A stretch of DNA of 64,000 nt from assembly GCF_031501865.1 (NCBI RefSeq), contig NZ_JARRCW010000001.1, positions 2,935,001 through 2,999,000 of the forward strand. Direction: 5' to 3'. The notes beneath the pieces are model-generated. The model was not told the DNA's origin. It saw only the letters and a program-made list of their open reading frames with translations, and ran no database searches. Below, piece after piece: positions 27,563 through 37,689 of the stretch (positions are counted from its first letter, which is position 1; the number at the start of each line of letters is the position of its first letter). The translations under genes and the position numbers were made by a program. This DNA comes from Pseudovibrio sp. M1P-2-3. Lineage in GTDB: Bacteria; Pseudomonadota; Alphaproteobacteria; Rhizobiales; Stappiaceae.

Positions 27563-29119
27563 ATGGATGCGCTCACTTTAAAACCCGGGTTTGTAACTCT
27601 CGAGGAACTGGAGCGCATATACCGCCATGACCTGCCCGTTTATCTGGAACGCTCCTGCAAACAGGCGGTGGACCACGCTGCAAAGCAGGTAGCAGCCGCA
27701 GCTCAGGGGAGCGAGGCCGTTTATGGGATCAACACCGGCTTTGGCAAGCTTGCAAGCGTGAAGATTGAGCCCGGTGACACCAATAATCTGCAGAAAAACC
27801 TGATCCTCTCCCATTGCTGCGGCGTCGGGAAGCCGCTGGAGCGGGAGACCACGCGCCTGATGATGGCCTTAAAGCTCCTGTCCCTCGCCCGCGGGGCCTC
27901 CGGTGTCCGCTTTGAGCTGCTGCTCCTTATCGAACAATGCCTTGAAAAAGGCGTGACCCCGATTATTCCCGAAAAAGGATCGGTCGGGGCCTCCGGTGAC
28001 CTTGCCCCCCTCGCCCACATGGCAGCTGTTCTCATAGGTGAAGGGGAAGCGGAGTTTAAAGGGGAACGTATTGAGGGGGGAGAGGCTCTCAAACGGGCAG
28101 GATTGACCCCCATAACATTAGGCCCCAAAGGGGGGCTAGGGCTCATTAACGGCACCCAGTTCTCTACCGCCTGCGCTCTTGTGGGGCTGTTTGAGGCCTG
28201 GCGTCTGGCAGAAGCAACATTGGTCACGGCAAGCCTTTCCACAGATGCGGCCATGGGTTCGACCGCACCGCTGTTACCGCAAATTCATGAACTGCGCGGT
28301 CACAGGGGACAAATCGAAGTCGCCCGCTCCATGCGCACCCTCATGAAAGGCTCGCAAATTCGCGAAAGTCACCGCACTGGAGATACCCGCGTTCAAGACC
28401 CCTATTGCATCCGCTGCCAGCCTCAAGTGACGGGCGCCTGTGTGGATCTCCTGCGCATGGCAGCAACCACACTCGAAATTGAAGCCAATGCAGCAACAGA
28501 TAATCCTCTGGTGTTGGTGGGTGAGGAAAGGATTGTTTCAGGCGGAAACTTCCACGCCGAACCCGTTGCGTTTGCAGCGGACCAGATCGCATTAGCCGTT
28601 GCGGAAATCGGCGCCATATCCCAGCGCCGTATCGCCTTGATGGTGGATCCTTCACTCTCCTTCGATCTGCCGCCGTTTCTGGCAAAGGATCCGGGGTTCA
28701 ACTCCGGTTTGATGATTGCCGAGGTGACCACTGCGGCCTTGATGAGTGAGAACAAGCATCTGGCCAACCCCTGCTCCACAGATTCAACCCCGACCAGCGC
28801 CAATCAGGAGGACCATGTGTCCATGGCCGCTCACGGCGCCCGCCGTCTGTCTCGTATGAATGAGAACCTCTCTTACATTCTAGGCGTCGAACTGCTTTGC
28901 GCCGCCGAGGGCGTGGAGCATCGTGCCCCCCTACAGACCAGCCCTTCCTTACAAAAGGTCATCGGAAAATTACGCGAAAGCATTCCCAAGCTGGAAAAGG
29001 ACCGCTACATGGCCGGAGATCTGGAAGACGCAGCACACCTGATAAGATCAAGAGCTTTGGTTTCTCCCGTCGACGACCAGCCGATCATAACACTAGGAGT
29101 AAGCCATGCAGCCAGTTGA
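27563..29119 (+). CDS. hutH: Histidine ammonia-lyase HutH
   Basis: 518 residues. The cofactor-forming triad Ala143-Ser144-Gly145 lies in [15 protein letters not shown] and would cyclise to the MIO electrophile. [12 protein letters not shown] near residue 54 (containing the catalytic tyrosine) and [12 protein letters not shown] complete the active site. It deaminates histidine to urocanate, the first step of the pathway. It starts immediately after the hutI stop and overlaps hutG by 14 bases. Length and motifs are normal. Confidence 0.96.
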   Translation: MDALTLKPGFVTLEELERIYRHDLPVYLERSCKQAVDHAAKQVAAAAQGSEAVYGINTGFGKLASVKIEPGDTNNLQKNLILSHCCGVGKPLERETTRLMMALKLLSLARGASGVRFELLLLIEQCLEKGVTPIIPEKGSVGASGDLAPLAHMAAVLIGEGEAEFKGERIEGGEALKRAGLTPITLGPKGGLGLINGTQFSTACALVGLFEAWRLAEATLVTASLSTDAAMGSTAPLLPQIHELRGHRGQIEVARSMRTLMKGSQIRESHRTGDTRVQDPYCIRCQPQVTGACVDLLRMAATTLEIEANAATDNPLVLVGEERIVSGGNFHAEPVAFAADQIALAVAEIGAISQRRIALMVDPSLSFDLPPFLAKDPGFNSGLMIAEVTTAALMSENKHLANPCSTDSTPTSANQEDHVSMAAHGARRLSRMNENLSYILGVELLCAAEGVEHRAPLQTSPSLQKVIGKLRESIPKLEKDRYMAGDLEDAAHLIRSRALVSPVDDQPIITLGVSHAAS

Positions 29120-29936
29120 AATTCTGCAAGGTGACGGGCCAGTTGTGCTCAGTATCCCTCATTCGGGAACATTCCTTCCTCCAGAAGTTTATGCATCCTT
29201 AAATGCTAACGGGCGAAAACTCGCTGACTCCGATTGGCATGTGGACAGGCTTTACCAAGGTCTCATGCCAGCAGCGACCATTGTGAAAGCAAACTTTCAC
29301 CGCTATCTCATAGATGCCAATCGTGCGCCTTCCGGCAAGTCTCTCTATCCGGGACAAAATACCACCACACTGTGCCCCACCACCGATTTCAACGGCCAGC
29401 CCATTTATTCTCAGGGACAGGAGCTCTCTTTAGACGAGATTGAAGCACGCCAGCAGACTTGGCACGCGCCTTACCACAGGGCTCTGGGTCGCGAGCTGGA
29501 GCGCGTCAAGGCAAAACACGGCATAGCCATTTTATATGACTGTCATTCCATCCGCTCCAAAGCACCTTTCTTGTTTGAAGGGCTCTTGCCCGCCTTCAAC
29601 ATCGGAACCAACTCGGGCGCGTCCTGCGCACCGGAGATTGAAGAAACGGTATCGACGCGGACAGCACAGGCTGCGAGATACACTCAGGTTCTCAATGGAC
29701 GTTTTAAGGGGGGCTGGATCACACGTCACTATGGCCAGCCCCAAACCGGTATCCACGCCATCCAGATGGAGCTTGCGCAAAGCACCTATTTGGCAACCGA
29801 AAAACAGCCATTTACCTATAGTCAAGAACGGGCTGAAAAACTGCGCCGCCACCTGAAACAAGTTCTGGAAGCGCTGGAGGCGCTTGCTCCTAAACTTGCC
29901 CAAAACCTACCAACTTCAGGAGCTTCCCATGGTTAA
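29106..29936 (+). CDS. hutG: N-formylglutamate deformylase HutG
   Basis: 276 residues. Motifs [10 protein letters not shown] near the N-terminus, [23 protein letters not shown] and LYDCHSIRS are typical of the zinc-dependent N-formylglutamate amidohydrolase family, which releases formate and glutamate. This is the last step of the HutF/HutG branch. The start lies within the end of hutH (14-base overlap), and the stop overlaps hutU by 8 bases. Confidence 0.94.
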   Translation: MQPVEILQGDGPVVLSIPHSGTFLPPEVYASLNANGRKLADSDWHVDRLYQGLMPAATIVKANFHRYLIDANRAPSGKSLYPGQNTTTLCPTTDFNGQPIYSQGQELSLDEIEARQQTWHAPYHRALGRELERVKAKHGIAILYDCHSIRSKAPFLFEGLLPAFNIGTNSGASCAPEIEETVSTRTAQAARYTQVLNGRFKGGWITRHYGQPQTGIHAIQMELAQSTYLATEKQPFTYSQERAEKLRRHLKQVLEALEALAPKLAQNLPTSGASHG

Positions 29937-31599
29937 CCGCCGTCATAACGCCCGTGATATTTATCCACCAACCGGTACAGGGCTCAACGCCAAGTCGTGG
30001 CTTACGGAAGCACCGCTGCGCATGCTGATGAACAACCTGCACCCGGATGTTGCAGAAAATCCGCATGAACTGGTGGTCTATGGCGGCATAGGACGCGCAG
30101 CCCGCACATGGGAGGATTTTGACCGGATCGTTTCCTCCCTAAAATCATTAGCAGAAGATGAAACGCTGCTGGTGCAGTCGGGAAAGCCGGTTGGTGTTTT
30201 CCAAACTCACAAAGATGTACCCCGTGTGCTGATTGCAAACTCCAACCTCGTTCCCAACTGGGCCAACTGGGACCATTTCCACGAGCTTGATAAAAAAGGG
30301 CTCGCTATGTACGGGCAGATGACGGCGGGCTCGTGGATCTACATCGGCACGCAGGGTATTGTTCAAGGAACCTATGAAACCTTTATGGAAGCTGGTCGCC
30401 AGCACTATGGGGGGAATTTAAAAGGCCGATGGATCCTTACTGCGGGCCTTGGGGGCATGGGCGGCGCTCAGCCCCTTGCCGCCGTCATGGCCGGTGCCTG
30501 CTGTCTGGCCGTTGAGTGCGATGAAACGCGGGCCGAGTTTAGAAAGCGCACCCGCTACGTGGACGAAATAACCCACAGCCTCGATGAAGCCCTTGCAATG
30601 ATTGAGGGCTGGACCAAAGCGGGAGCTACCAAATCCGTTGGCCTGATCGGCAACGCTGCCGATGTATTTCCTGAACTGGTGAAGCGCGGGGTAAAGCCTG
30701 ATATTGTAACCGACCAAACCTCTGCCCATGATCCCGTCAATGGCTACCTGCCACAGGGCTGGAGCGTCGCAAAATGGCACGCTCTGTCTGAAACCAGCCC
30801 CAAGGAAGTTGAAAGGGCAGCACGTGCTTCCATGAAAGTTCACGTCAAAGCCATGGTTGATTTTTGGGAGGCAGGCATCCCTACCCTCGATTATGGCAAT
30901 AACATCCGTCAGGTTGCCTTTGACGAAGGGCTGGAAAATGCCTTTGCCTTCCCCGGATTCGTCCCAGCATATATCCGGCCGCTCTTTTGCCGCGGCATCG
31001 GGCCATTTCGCTGGTGTGCCCTGTCTGGCGACCCCGAAGACATTTACAAAACTGATGCAAAAGTGAAAGAGTTGATACCCGGTGATCTTCACCTGCACAA
31101 CTGGCTGGACATGGCCCGCGAGCGCATCGCGTTTCAGGGGCTGCCCGCCCGCATTTGTTGGGTGGGGCTTGGGCAACGCCACAAGCTTGGCCTTGCGTTT
31201 AACGAGATGGTACGAACGGGTGAACTGAAAGCACCGGTTGTGATTGGCCGCGATCATCTGGACTCCGGTTCTGTTGCCTCCCCAAACAGGGAAACGGAAG
31301 CCATGAAGGACGGCTCTGACGCCGTATCAGACTGGCCTCTCCTCAATGCCCTTCTAAATACGGCCTCCGGCGCGACATGGGTTTCCCTTCACCACGGCGG
31401 CGGTGTTGGCATGGGCTACTCCCAGCACTCGGGTATGGTGATCTGCTGTGATGGCACAAAAGAGGCGGACTATCGCCTTGCAAGGGTCCTATGGAACGAC
31501 CCCGCCACCGGCGTTATGCGCCACGCAGACGCCGGCTACGAGCTCGCTCTAAAATGCGCTAGGGAACAGGGACTGAAGCTTCCCGGGATATTGAGTTAG
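29929..31599 (+). CDS. hutU: Urocanate hydratase HutU
   Basis: 556 residues from ATG 29929, which has an AGGAGC binding site. The frame is open to an upstream ATG at 29884, inside hutG, and that longer form is unlikely. Motifs: [14 protein letters not shown], the NAD-binding [11 protein letters not shown], and the conserved active-site block around [16 protein letters not shown] (containing the key cysteine). It uses tightly bound NAD+ to hydrate urocanate to imidazolonepropionate. Last gene of the hutIHGU operon; 118 bases of unassigned sequence follow before the radical SAM gene, which ends convergently. Confidence 0.95.
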   Translation: MVNRRHNARDIYPPTGTGLNAKSWLTEAPLRMLMNNLHPDVAENPHELVVYGGIGRAARTWEDFDRIVSSLKSLAEDETLLVQSGKPVGVFQTHKDVPRVLIANSNLVPNWANWDHFHELDKKGLAMYGQMTAGSWIYIGTQGIVQGTYETFMEAGRQHYGGNLKGRWILTAGLGGMGGAQPLAAVMAGACCLAVECDETRAEFRKRTRYVDEITHSLDEALAMIEGWTKAGATKSVGLIGNAADVFPELVKRGVKPDIVTDQTSAHDPVNGYLPQGWSVAKWHALSETSPKEVERAARASMKVHVKAMVDFWEAGIPTLDYGNNIRQVAFDEGLENAFAFPGFVPAYIRPLFCRGIGPFRWCALSGDPEDIYKTDAKVKELIPGDLHLHNWLDMARERIAFQGLPARICWVGLGQRHKLGLAFNEMVRTGELKAPVVIGRDHLDSGSVASPNRETEAMKDGSDAVSDWPLLNALLNTASGATWVSLHHGGGVGMGYSQHSGMVICCDGTKEADYRLARVLWNDPATGVMRHADAGYELALKCAREQGLKLPGILS

Positions 31600-31717
31600 G
31601 AGTGGCGGGACGCCGAGCAAAATAGATACGCGCAGCTGGACGCAGCTGAAAAACGGCCTTCAACCTGCCCAGAGCTGGGCTGAGCGCCACTGGTGCAGTA
31701 AAAGCATATGCATGTGT

Positions 31718-32764
31718 CTACCCATTATACAAAATGTCAAAAACATTATGGGCTTCTAGAAAATCAATCGCATCAGCTTTCCCCATTTGTTGAGAGAGTT
31801 TTGCCTTAAAGAAACCTGGATAAATTGATGTATAAGTGCGGCAGGTATTGCAGGAAACCGCTCCATGACCACAAGTTTTACCCATTGCTTTCTGGCCACC
31901 GATCAACACATGGTGATGGCTAGCAGAATTCCCGGCAACACACCCATGAGGTACAAGCGATACATTGGTATTACCAAAGAAAATCCCAGGCTTCTCAAAT
32001 ACAAATTTAGCAAGAGCCTTAGTGAAGATGACGGTGTCTGGAAAAGTATCGATAGCCTTGCAGATTTCCCTTTCTGCACGAAGATCATCATGTTTACTCA
32101 TGATGAGATTTTCCTGAGGTGATTTACTTTGTATATACTTGTGGCGCCCGACTGTACCAGAACCTATGTAATCCCTGTAGTCCGCTGTGGGGCTGTATAC
32201 CTGAAAGGTCAGATTGAGGTTCTGTTGATGGCAATCGCGAGCTACAATTAAAATATCATCTATGTTTTTCGCATTAACGGTATAATTTATGATGGCTCTT
32301 GGGTCTTGAGATGCAGTACCAAGCGCTTTTTGATAGGAATTCACTCCCCTCCAACTTTGCGTTTGCTCTGGCCCGCCCCAAACAGAGATAAAGATGCGAA
32401 AAGGAATTTCGGGAGCAATTTTCATTATTCCATTTGTATGGATCATACCTTGAGACCAATAACGCGTGGCCACCTTCAGCACGTCCATCTCCAGCGAGGG
32501 CTCAGCCCCACCAAATAAAGGATAAGTTACTCCCCTGCATTTTTCAGAGGAAAAAATTCTCTCATAGGCGTCGAGATCAATAGGAGATGAAGAGCCACTA
32601 TGCCCCCCATCCCGACTATAAAAAAGGCACCCCTCACAAAATAGATTACACCGTGATGATACATCGAAAACAGTAGTAACTCTTGTACGTGTGGTTCTGG
32701 CTCTTAGGAAGATACTCCTGTAGCGCGGATTTTCCCTTACAAGATTGCGGAGTACCACATTCAT
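31718..32764 (-). CDS. Radical SAM protein of unknown substrate
   Basis: 348 residues. The CxxxCxxC iron-sulphur motif is C39-x3-C43-x2-C46 in SSRCNLFCEGC, and a GGAEPS element (residues 85-90) fits the SAM-binding GGE motif. Near the C-terminus four more cysteines (C275, C298, C305, C308; CGHGAVSCNTC) could ligate an auxiliary cluster, as in SPASM/twitch-type maturases. The substrate is unknown. It is divergent, across 210 AT-rich bases, from the TPR/acyltransferase gene at 32975, and the two may share a regulatory region. Codon use looks AT-rich compared with hut, consistent with horizontal transfer. Confidence 0.8.
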   Translation of the reverse strand: MNVVLRNLVRENPRYRSIFLRARTTRTRVTTVFDVSSRCNLFCEGCLFYSRDGGHSGSSSPIDLDAYERIFSSEKCRGVTYPLFGGAEPSLEMDVLKVATRYWSQGMIHTNGIMKIAPEIPFRIFISVWGGPEQTQSWRGVNSYQKALGTASQDPRAIINYTVNAKNIDDILIVARDCHQQNLNLTFQVYSPTADYRDYIGSGTVGRHKYIQSKSPQENLIMSKHDDLRAEREICKAIDTFPDTVIFTKALAKFVFEKPGIFFGNTNVSLVPHGCVAGNSASHHHVLIGGQKAMGKTCGHGAVSCNTCRTYTSIYPGFFKAKLSQQMGKADAIDFLEAHNVFDILYNG

Positions 32765-32974
32765 TTCCTACGGTGGACCTTTCACAAATTAATAAAATAG
32801 TTGCGGTAGATTTGACTTTACGTTTATATTTTTATTTATTGTAATTACTAAATCTACTTAAGAAGTATTTACTCAAACAAATATACCAGTCACTATATTA
32901 TTTTAAATACAAACTATTTCTGTGTTAGTACTTTCACAAAATTATATATTTTGACTTCATTATTGGAGTTATGC

Positions 32975-34756
32975 ATGGAGACGAAGACTTCTTCAGTTCA
33001 TTTTTGCTTACTTCGGGCAAAGTCACTGTATGAAACTGGCTCTATCAAACATGCTTTCGATCTTTATTGTGAAATAGCCAGCCAATATCCTGAGGACTGG
33101 CGTCCCCAAATTGGTATAGTCCGCTGTATGGAGAAAATATCCACTCCTTTGGCCACCCTTAACAAATTGAAAGAGATTTCACCCCGCTTCCCAGAGACGT
33201 TTCAACCCCGCTGGAAAATTGCGCAGACCCTTATTAAACTTGGCCAAACTGAGAATGCTATAAAAACACTAAGGGAACTGACTAGTGACTGGCCAGACTA
33301 CGATCTACCTGCTTGTAAGTTAGTGGAGCTAAAACAAAGAGATACCCCAGATTTTCAGGAATGGGAGTCAGTTAGAAAGAAGTTTCCTGAGTCTATGTGG
33401 GCTCAACTCGGGCTGGCCAATTCCCTTCGAGATCTTGGTTACCCAAAGGAAGCCCTGAATCACTACCTAGAAGCCGAACAACGCTGGCCCAAATCTCTTT
33501 CCATACTAAAGCAACTGGCACGCCTTTTTATTAGTATTGGTGAATTTGGGTTGGCGCTAGAGCGTATTAAATCTAATCTTGAACTGAGACCGAAAAGCCC
33601 AGTAGCTCGACGGCAGTTTTTGTGTTGCCATACTAAGCTTGAAAACTATGAACTGGTACGTAAGTTTGCAGCTAAGTACTTACAGGAGGCGCCCGATGAG
33701 TTATGGCTCAGACTCTTCTATGCAAGGGCCGCCCAAGGATTAGGGTTTAAGCAAAGCGACTGTTTTTTTAGCGAAGCATGGCTTGCAGACAGACCTAATG
33801 ACACAAGGTTCATACAGTTTCATCTTGAAAATTTACGAAAATCTGGCCAGTTTGGAAAAATTAAAAATGTAATCGCAAATACACAAAGGCTCAGTACAGG
33901 CTCTCTCAGTTCCGTATTATTAAAAGATCAGTTAAATGCAATCATGCCCGGTGGAGAATTGTTGACAGGTGACCTTCCTCTACTGCGCAGGATCTGGCGA
34001 ACGAATATCTACGGAAATATGAGTTGGGAGAGCTTTTTAAAAAAACTTGCCTGGCACAGGGCAGCAAATAAGATTGTCAATGAAGCCATTAACATGCGAA
34101 GTGATGCCGCTGAAAAACTGGATAACCTTATTTCTCTTTCTCATCCTAAGCTCATCAGTTCTGCGCAAAACTGTGGATCAGGCGGCCTACTGGTCGGATC
34201 GCATCAGGGCCCGACACTGGCGGCCATGTATTATCTGGAGCGTCATATCAAGCCTTACTACACATTAGAAAACAGATTTAGTCTTAACAGTTTGAGGATG
34301 TCCAAATTTGCTACAAACAAACATACTCAACACTCTATTTTAACGGGACAAAGACCAGTGATGACAATGCGCAGGCTGCTAGAAGCCTTGAAGCAGGGAG
34401 CGTTTGTTGGGTTGGCTGCAGATATTGTGAAAAAGTCGTCATATATTTCTGCCCCTTTATTCTCAGGGGTGGCAAGGATCTCAACCCTAGCACCCAGAGT
34501 AGCCTATCAATATAGAGTCCCAGTATTTTGGTGTCAGCCCTCATGGAAACAGCAGAAAATTGTTATCGAGCTCAGTAAACTCACCAGCCCAAAAGACGGG
34601 GAGGAACTTGAAGACTTTACCCAAAGGTGGTGTAAAATGTTCGCTGGGAAGCTTGAGTACCACCTAAGAAGCAATCCGGGTAACATGGATATGAACCACC
34701 AACTATGGTGGCACGAATGCCTCACACCTCGGCTGGCCTGTCTCGTGAAAGGATAG
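32975..34756 (+). CDS. TPR protein fused to an LpxL/HtrB-like acyltransferase domain
   Basis: 593 residues from ATG 32975 (a TTG 24 bases upstream is a possible alternative; GGAG lies 7 bases before the ATG). Residues about 10-320 are a chain of tetratricopeptide-like helical repeats (e.g. ARSLYETGSIKHAFDLY-like units repeated with WP/FP landmarks). The C-terminal ~200 residues resemble bacterial lipid A/lysophospholipid acyltransferases: GGLLVGSHQGPTLAA, then LLEALKQGAFVGLAADI, APLFSGVARISTLAPRVAYQ and a final LWWHE. The family's HX4(D/E) active site is here HQGPTL (H410), lacking the acidic residue. Function unknown; perhaps transfers or only binds an acyl chain. Confidence 0.7.
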   Translation: METKTSSVHFCLLRAKSLYETGSIKHAFDLYCEIASQYPEDWRPQIGIVRCMEKISTPLATLNKLKEISPRFPETFQPRWKIAQTLIKLGQTENAIKTLRELTSDWPDYDLPACKLVELKQRDTPDFQEWESVRKKFPESMWAQLGLANSLRDLGYPKEALNHYLEAEQRWPKSLSILKQLARLFISIGEFGLALERIKSNLELRPKSPVARRQFLCCHTKLENYELVRKFAAKYLQEAPDELWLRLFYARAAQGLGFKQSDCFFSEAWLADRPNDTRFIQFHLENLRKSGQFGKIKNVIANTQRLSTGSLSSVLLKDQLNAIMPGGELLTGDLPLLRRIWRTNIYGNMSWESFLKKLAWHRAANKIVNEAINMRSDAAEKLDNLISLSHPKLISSAQNCGSGGLLVGSHQGPTLAAMYYLERHIKPYYTLENRFSLNSLRMSKFATNKHTQHSILTGQRPVMTMRRLLEALKQGAFVGLAADIVKKSSYISAPLFSGVARISTLAPRVAYQYRVPVFWCQPSWKQQKIVIELSKLTSPKDGEELEDFTQRWCKMFAGKLEYHLRSNPGNMDMNHQLWWHECLTPRLACLVKG

Positions 34757-34935
34757 ATTGCATTCAATATGGTCCCTGTCTGTCTGAGTATAGTCGCTCT
34801 TTGTCTCTGCCAAGCCCTCGAAGAAAGCTACTCCTTCTCATACCCTCGTGTTCCGACCACCTCTCTAGCATGTTCAAAGGATCTTCCATGCTGACTCAAC
34901 TAATAGTTACGAAGCATGCTCGAAAACTCACTCAT

Positions 34936-35484
34936 TTATGAACGGGACGGAAAAAGTCCAAGCATTGCAATTTCGAAGTTAAGGCCCAGATATGGATTCT
35001 GTATTGTAAAACTCCGACTGCCTCCAGTGTTACCCGTAGAGCTTAGTTGTCCCGATAAAGTAGTGTTGGCTTGCGCCTGATCTATGTACCCTTGCCCTAC
35101 GACAGTTCCGGCTGTTGGTACGGCTGGAACCCTATTGGATGCAGGATCTGAATCACCAAATGTTGTTGACGCTCCAATTTTAACATTTCCATGAGAGTGG
35201 GATGGAAGTTCATTTACCGTCAAAACTCGGTCGTAACTCCCTCCCTTTTCCCCTAGTCCATAGGGAGGAAGACCAGGACCGCTTCCTGGTTGCAAGGGAA
35301 ACCTCCCACGCAGATCCGGTAGGGCAAATGTAGTTCTTCCGTCTCCCCCGTAGATTGTGCCCAGCAAACTAAACAGGGCAGTATTTGAGGCAATTGGAAG
35401 AAGTTGCCCTTCACACAATGCCCATCCACGAACAGCAAATTTTAGTCCAAATAAGGTAATTTGAGAAAGGAAAGGCTCTGCCAT
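34936..35484 (-). CDS. Phage-tail-collar (MdpB-like) domain protein
   Basis: 182 residues. The sequence from FLSQITLFGLKFAVRGWALC through EGQLLPIASNTALFSLLGT to YGGDGRTTFALPDLRGR is the classic bacterial tail-collar module found in 'microcystin-dependent protein' (MdpB) homologues. HSH near residue 97 and a Gly/Ser/Thr-rich C-terminal half complete the domain. No phage genes surround it. In other bacteria such genes occur in small groups with modification enzymes and are thought to encode secreted or surface fibre-like proteins. No signal peptide is seen. An AGAGGG binding site precedes the ATG. Confidence 0.85.
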   Translation of the reverse strand: MAEPFLSQITLFGLKFAVRGWALCEGQLLPIASNTALFSLLGTIYGGDGRTTFALPDLRGRFPLQPGSGPGLPPYGLGEKGGSYDRVLTVNELPSHSHGNVKIGASTTFGDSDPASNRVPAVPTAGTVVGQGYIDQAQANTTLSGQLSSTGNTGGSRSFTIQNPYLGLNFEIAMLGLFPSRS

Positions 35485-35903
35485 CGTCGGCCCTCTTCGG
35501 TTGAGACGTTCTACTTATGTAATTCTAGGTTGATTTATGATTTAAATAAACTATTAAGTGCACCCTCAAATTGAGATTAGTAAATAATTATATATGTAAA
35601 GAAATATTACTGAACTATACGCATTAATTACCCCTAAAATTACAAGGATACACCCATTTGGTGCAATTTACTACAAATTCACTTATTGGGTTAATTCAAG
35701 TATCAATCGAAATCCACGTATGGAGTATCTCACATCTGAATTCTCTTTCTTAAATCGAAGTACTTAGTTCAATCTTATTAAGTACGCAGCTAACCAATGA
35801 ACATGGTTTAAGCAACGTCAATTTTTTGCAGTACCATTATAAATCACTTCGCAGCGTTGCGTTCTACCCTTGAACTATCCACCCAGTATACAAAGGTATT
35901 AAT
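35485..35903. other. AT-rich intergenic region between divergent genes
   Basis: 419 bases, clearly AT-rich, separating the tail-collar gene (minus) from the GNAT gene (plus). It must hold promoters for both. No small ORF with a ribosome-binding site, hairpin terminator or RNA gene was recognised. The base composition suggests foreign origin. Confidence 0.5.
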
Positions 35904-36530
35904 GTGAGTACTGAATTAAACCCCCTTGATGTTTCCATACGGCCAGCGAGAGCTGGTGATGAAGGAATCCTAGAACTCATCCATAGAGATGAGCGGCACT
36001 GGGAGTTTTCTTCCTTGAAAAATTTTGGGCAAGAAGAACTTTATCATAGCGTGCTGTCACAGCAGTACACTGCACAACATAACGTATACTTCAATCAATA
36101 TGATTTGGCGAATTATGGTCTTATTTTGTGGTGTGAAGCCCCTGTCGGGCGCGTGTACCTTGCCGAAGATGAGCATATGTTAAAGGTACTTGACTTGTCA
36201 CTTTTACAAAAATTTCAGCGCAGAGGTATCGGAACGGTTGTCATGAAAGGCATCTGCGCAAAAGCTTCAAAGCTGAAAATTCCTGTCATGCTTCATGTCC
36301 TTAATATGAATAGACCTGCCTATAAATTTTACTACAGGTTTGGATTTGAGCCAGAAACTACAGGGAGGCACCATACGTTGATGAGGTGGTATCAACCAGA
36401 CTATGACGCCTTGTTACGAGGTGAATTCATATCTGCAGCTGTCAAAATCAAACGAATGAATACTTCTGTAACTTCGACACCCTTCAGGCAACAACAGGAG
36501 AGTGATCAATCAATTTCAGATTCCCAATGA
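35904..36530 (+). CDS. GNAT-family N-acetyltransferase
   Basis: 208 residues from GTG 35904 with AAAGG about 7 bases before it. Residues 10-155 form a GNAT fold: SIRPARAGDEGILELIHRDE at the N-terminus, the acetyl-CoA motif QRRGIGTVVMKGI (about 108-120), and NRPAYKFYYRFGFEPE in motif B. The C-terminal ~50 residues are polar and probably disordered. Substrate not predictable. Its place between the tail-collar gene and the DUF6916-like gene suggests it acts on a product of this group, which is inference. Confidence 0.82.
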   Translation: MSTELNPLDVSIRPARAGDEGILELIHRDERHWEFSSLKNFGQEELYHSVLSQQYTAQHNVYFNQYDLANYGLILWCEAPVGRVYLAEDEHMLKVLDLSLLQKFQRRGIGTVVMKGICAKASKLKIPVMLHVLNMNRPAYKFYYRFGFEPETTGRHHTLMRWYQPDYDALLRGEFISAAVKIKRMNTSVTSTPFRQQQESDQSISDSQ

Positions 36531-36602
36531 AAATTGGGACGCATATGACCATGGCCAATCATAGAGATTTTCTAAACAGATATTAAAGATAGGAAAATAC
36601 AG

Positions 36603-36890
36603 ATGAAAGATGACCTTAAGTCTTTGGAATATGCCGATTTTGAAAAGCTGAAGGGCGACATTTTTTTAATTGATGGTGAGAAGGTCCAGCTAAAATTTAT
36701 AGAGAAAGGGCCTCAAACACCAGCAAGATTCCGGGAGCAGTTTATACTTTTGTTTGACTGCCCAGAAGGTTTCGAAGTCAAAGGTAGGATCTCGGAGGTA
36801 CAACACCCAACAATTGGAGTTCATAATCTCCTTGTTACTAAAGTCTTGGAGGGTGGAGATGAATTCAACCTACAAATTATTTTTAACTGA
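36603..36890 (+). CDS. Small DUF6916-like protein
   Basis: 95 residues with a clear binding site (AGATAGGAAA) upstream. The sequence is mostly predicted beta-strand with the pattern F..L.GD.F......VQLKFIEKG, then QFILLFDCPEG and HPTIGVHNLLVTKVLEGGDE, and resembles the short DUF6916 proteins that often accompany tail-collar (MdpB-like) genes. The LFDCPEG/..G..HP.iG.. arrangement is the main support. Function unknown; the co-occurrence suggests a structural or chaperone role for the collar protein. Confidence 0.6.
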   Translation: MKDDLKSLEYADFEKLKGDIFLIDGEKVQLKFIEKGPQTPARFREQFILLFDCPEGFEVKGRISEVQHPTIGVHNLLVTKVLEGGDEFNLQIIFN

Positions 36891-37329
36891 TCGATTTTAA
36901 TGGAGCGGATGCCCCTTTTCCGATATTGCTGGGCAACTAGTCCACCGGTTTCCCTTGCATCAAAATTGCGGTACCCCGAGCATCTCTTCATAAAAACAGT
37001 CCTCAAGGCTCTGATGGAATGGATGCCCCACCCGGCGAGTCTCTGCCATATTAGGCAAGAGGACTGGCAGTGAAGGCTTTTATAATCCAATTCGAAGGCA
37101 TTCGGCCATAGGATATCAATCACTTTTAACGTTCGAGCGACAATAGACAAATATTGAGCCGGAGGATCTCCACTTTTCTTAGGCCACTCCAGTTTACGGC
37201 CTGCGAAGTTCTCTAGGTTTCACTATGCATCATTTTCTCCCCATTTTTACTTCCAGATTCCAAAGTATCAACCATGCACTATCTTTTTGCTCTTGCAATC
37301 TGGCTTGTCTCTAATCATTATGCGCCGCA
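36891..37329. other. Gene-free stretch upstream of the cobalamin riboswitch
   Basis: 439 bases with no convincing gene. A 109-codon frame on the minus strand overlaps the previous gene and has no recognisable domain. The promoter of the B12-uptake operon should lie in the last ~100 bases. Confidence 0.5.
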
Positions 37330-37503
37330 ATGGTTTTCGAGGTCAAAAGCCTCGGAATTAAAAGGGAACACGGTGCAGTTTCACGTTTTGAAACTAACTC
37401 CGTGACTGCCCCCGCAACTGTAGGCGGAGAGCAAAGCTAGATATGCCACTGGGGAACCCGGGAAGGCTGGCCGAGCAATGACCCGTAAGTCAGGAGACCT
37501 GCC
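37330..37503 (+). ncRNA. Cobalamin (AdoCbl) riboswitch
   Basis: The aptamer is recognised by its conserved blocks in order: AAAAGGGAACACGGTG (about 37360-37375), CCGTGACTGCCCCCGCAACTG, GCCACTGGGGAACCCGGGAAGG and the B12-box-like end GTCAGGAGACCTGCC (37489-37503). This element senses coenzyme B12 and usually lowers expression of transport or synthesis genes when B12 is plentiful. It lies in front of the importer genes, 182 bases before the ABC ATPase start and about 48 bases before a 45-codon leader ORF. No T-rich terminator is visible, so control of translation initiation is plausible. Confidence 0.92.
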
Positions 37504-37551
37504 ATTACCTGTTACTTCAACCTGGGCGGGGCGTCCTGGAAAGAGGCCATA

Positions 37552-37689
37552 ATGTTTGCTTTCACGAAAGCCACTTACATATCCGGTTTCTATTGCCCCC
37601 GCTACATCGACAAGGGCGTTATGAGACCTGTATTTCTTCCAGTTAAGTTTCTGAGGCGCCGCCAGTTCATACTGGAACGCATGCCATGA
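37552..37689 (+). CDS. 45-codon leader ORF coupled to the ABC ATPase gene
   Basis: A small ORF (MFAFTKATYISGF... ending LERMP) starts at an ATG with a GAAAGAGG binding site 6-12 bases upstream and stops at a TGA that overlaps the ABC ATPase start (ATGA at 37686-37689). The ABC gene has no strong binding site of its own, so ribosomes finishing the leader could re-initiate on it. No homologous family is recognised. It may be a translational-coupling leader that lets the riboswitch control the operon by blocking one ribosome-binding site. Confidence 0.5.
   Translation: MFAFTKATYISGFYCPRYIDKGVMRPVFLPVKFLRRRQFILERMP

Noticed and set aside
27721-28254. 177-codon minus-strand frame inside hutH
   Set aside because: Shadow of the strongly conserved hutH frame, including the MIO region.
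30418-31257. 279-codon minus-strand frame antisense to hutU
   Set aside because: It lies wholly inside an intact, well-recognised hutU gene, has no domain, and is a typical shadow frame.
34936-36890. Prophage remnant, because of the phage-tail-collar domain
   Set aside because: No other phage structural, integrase or lysis gene is nearby, and MdpB-like collar proteins occur widely outside phages.
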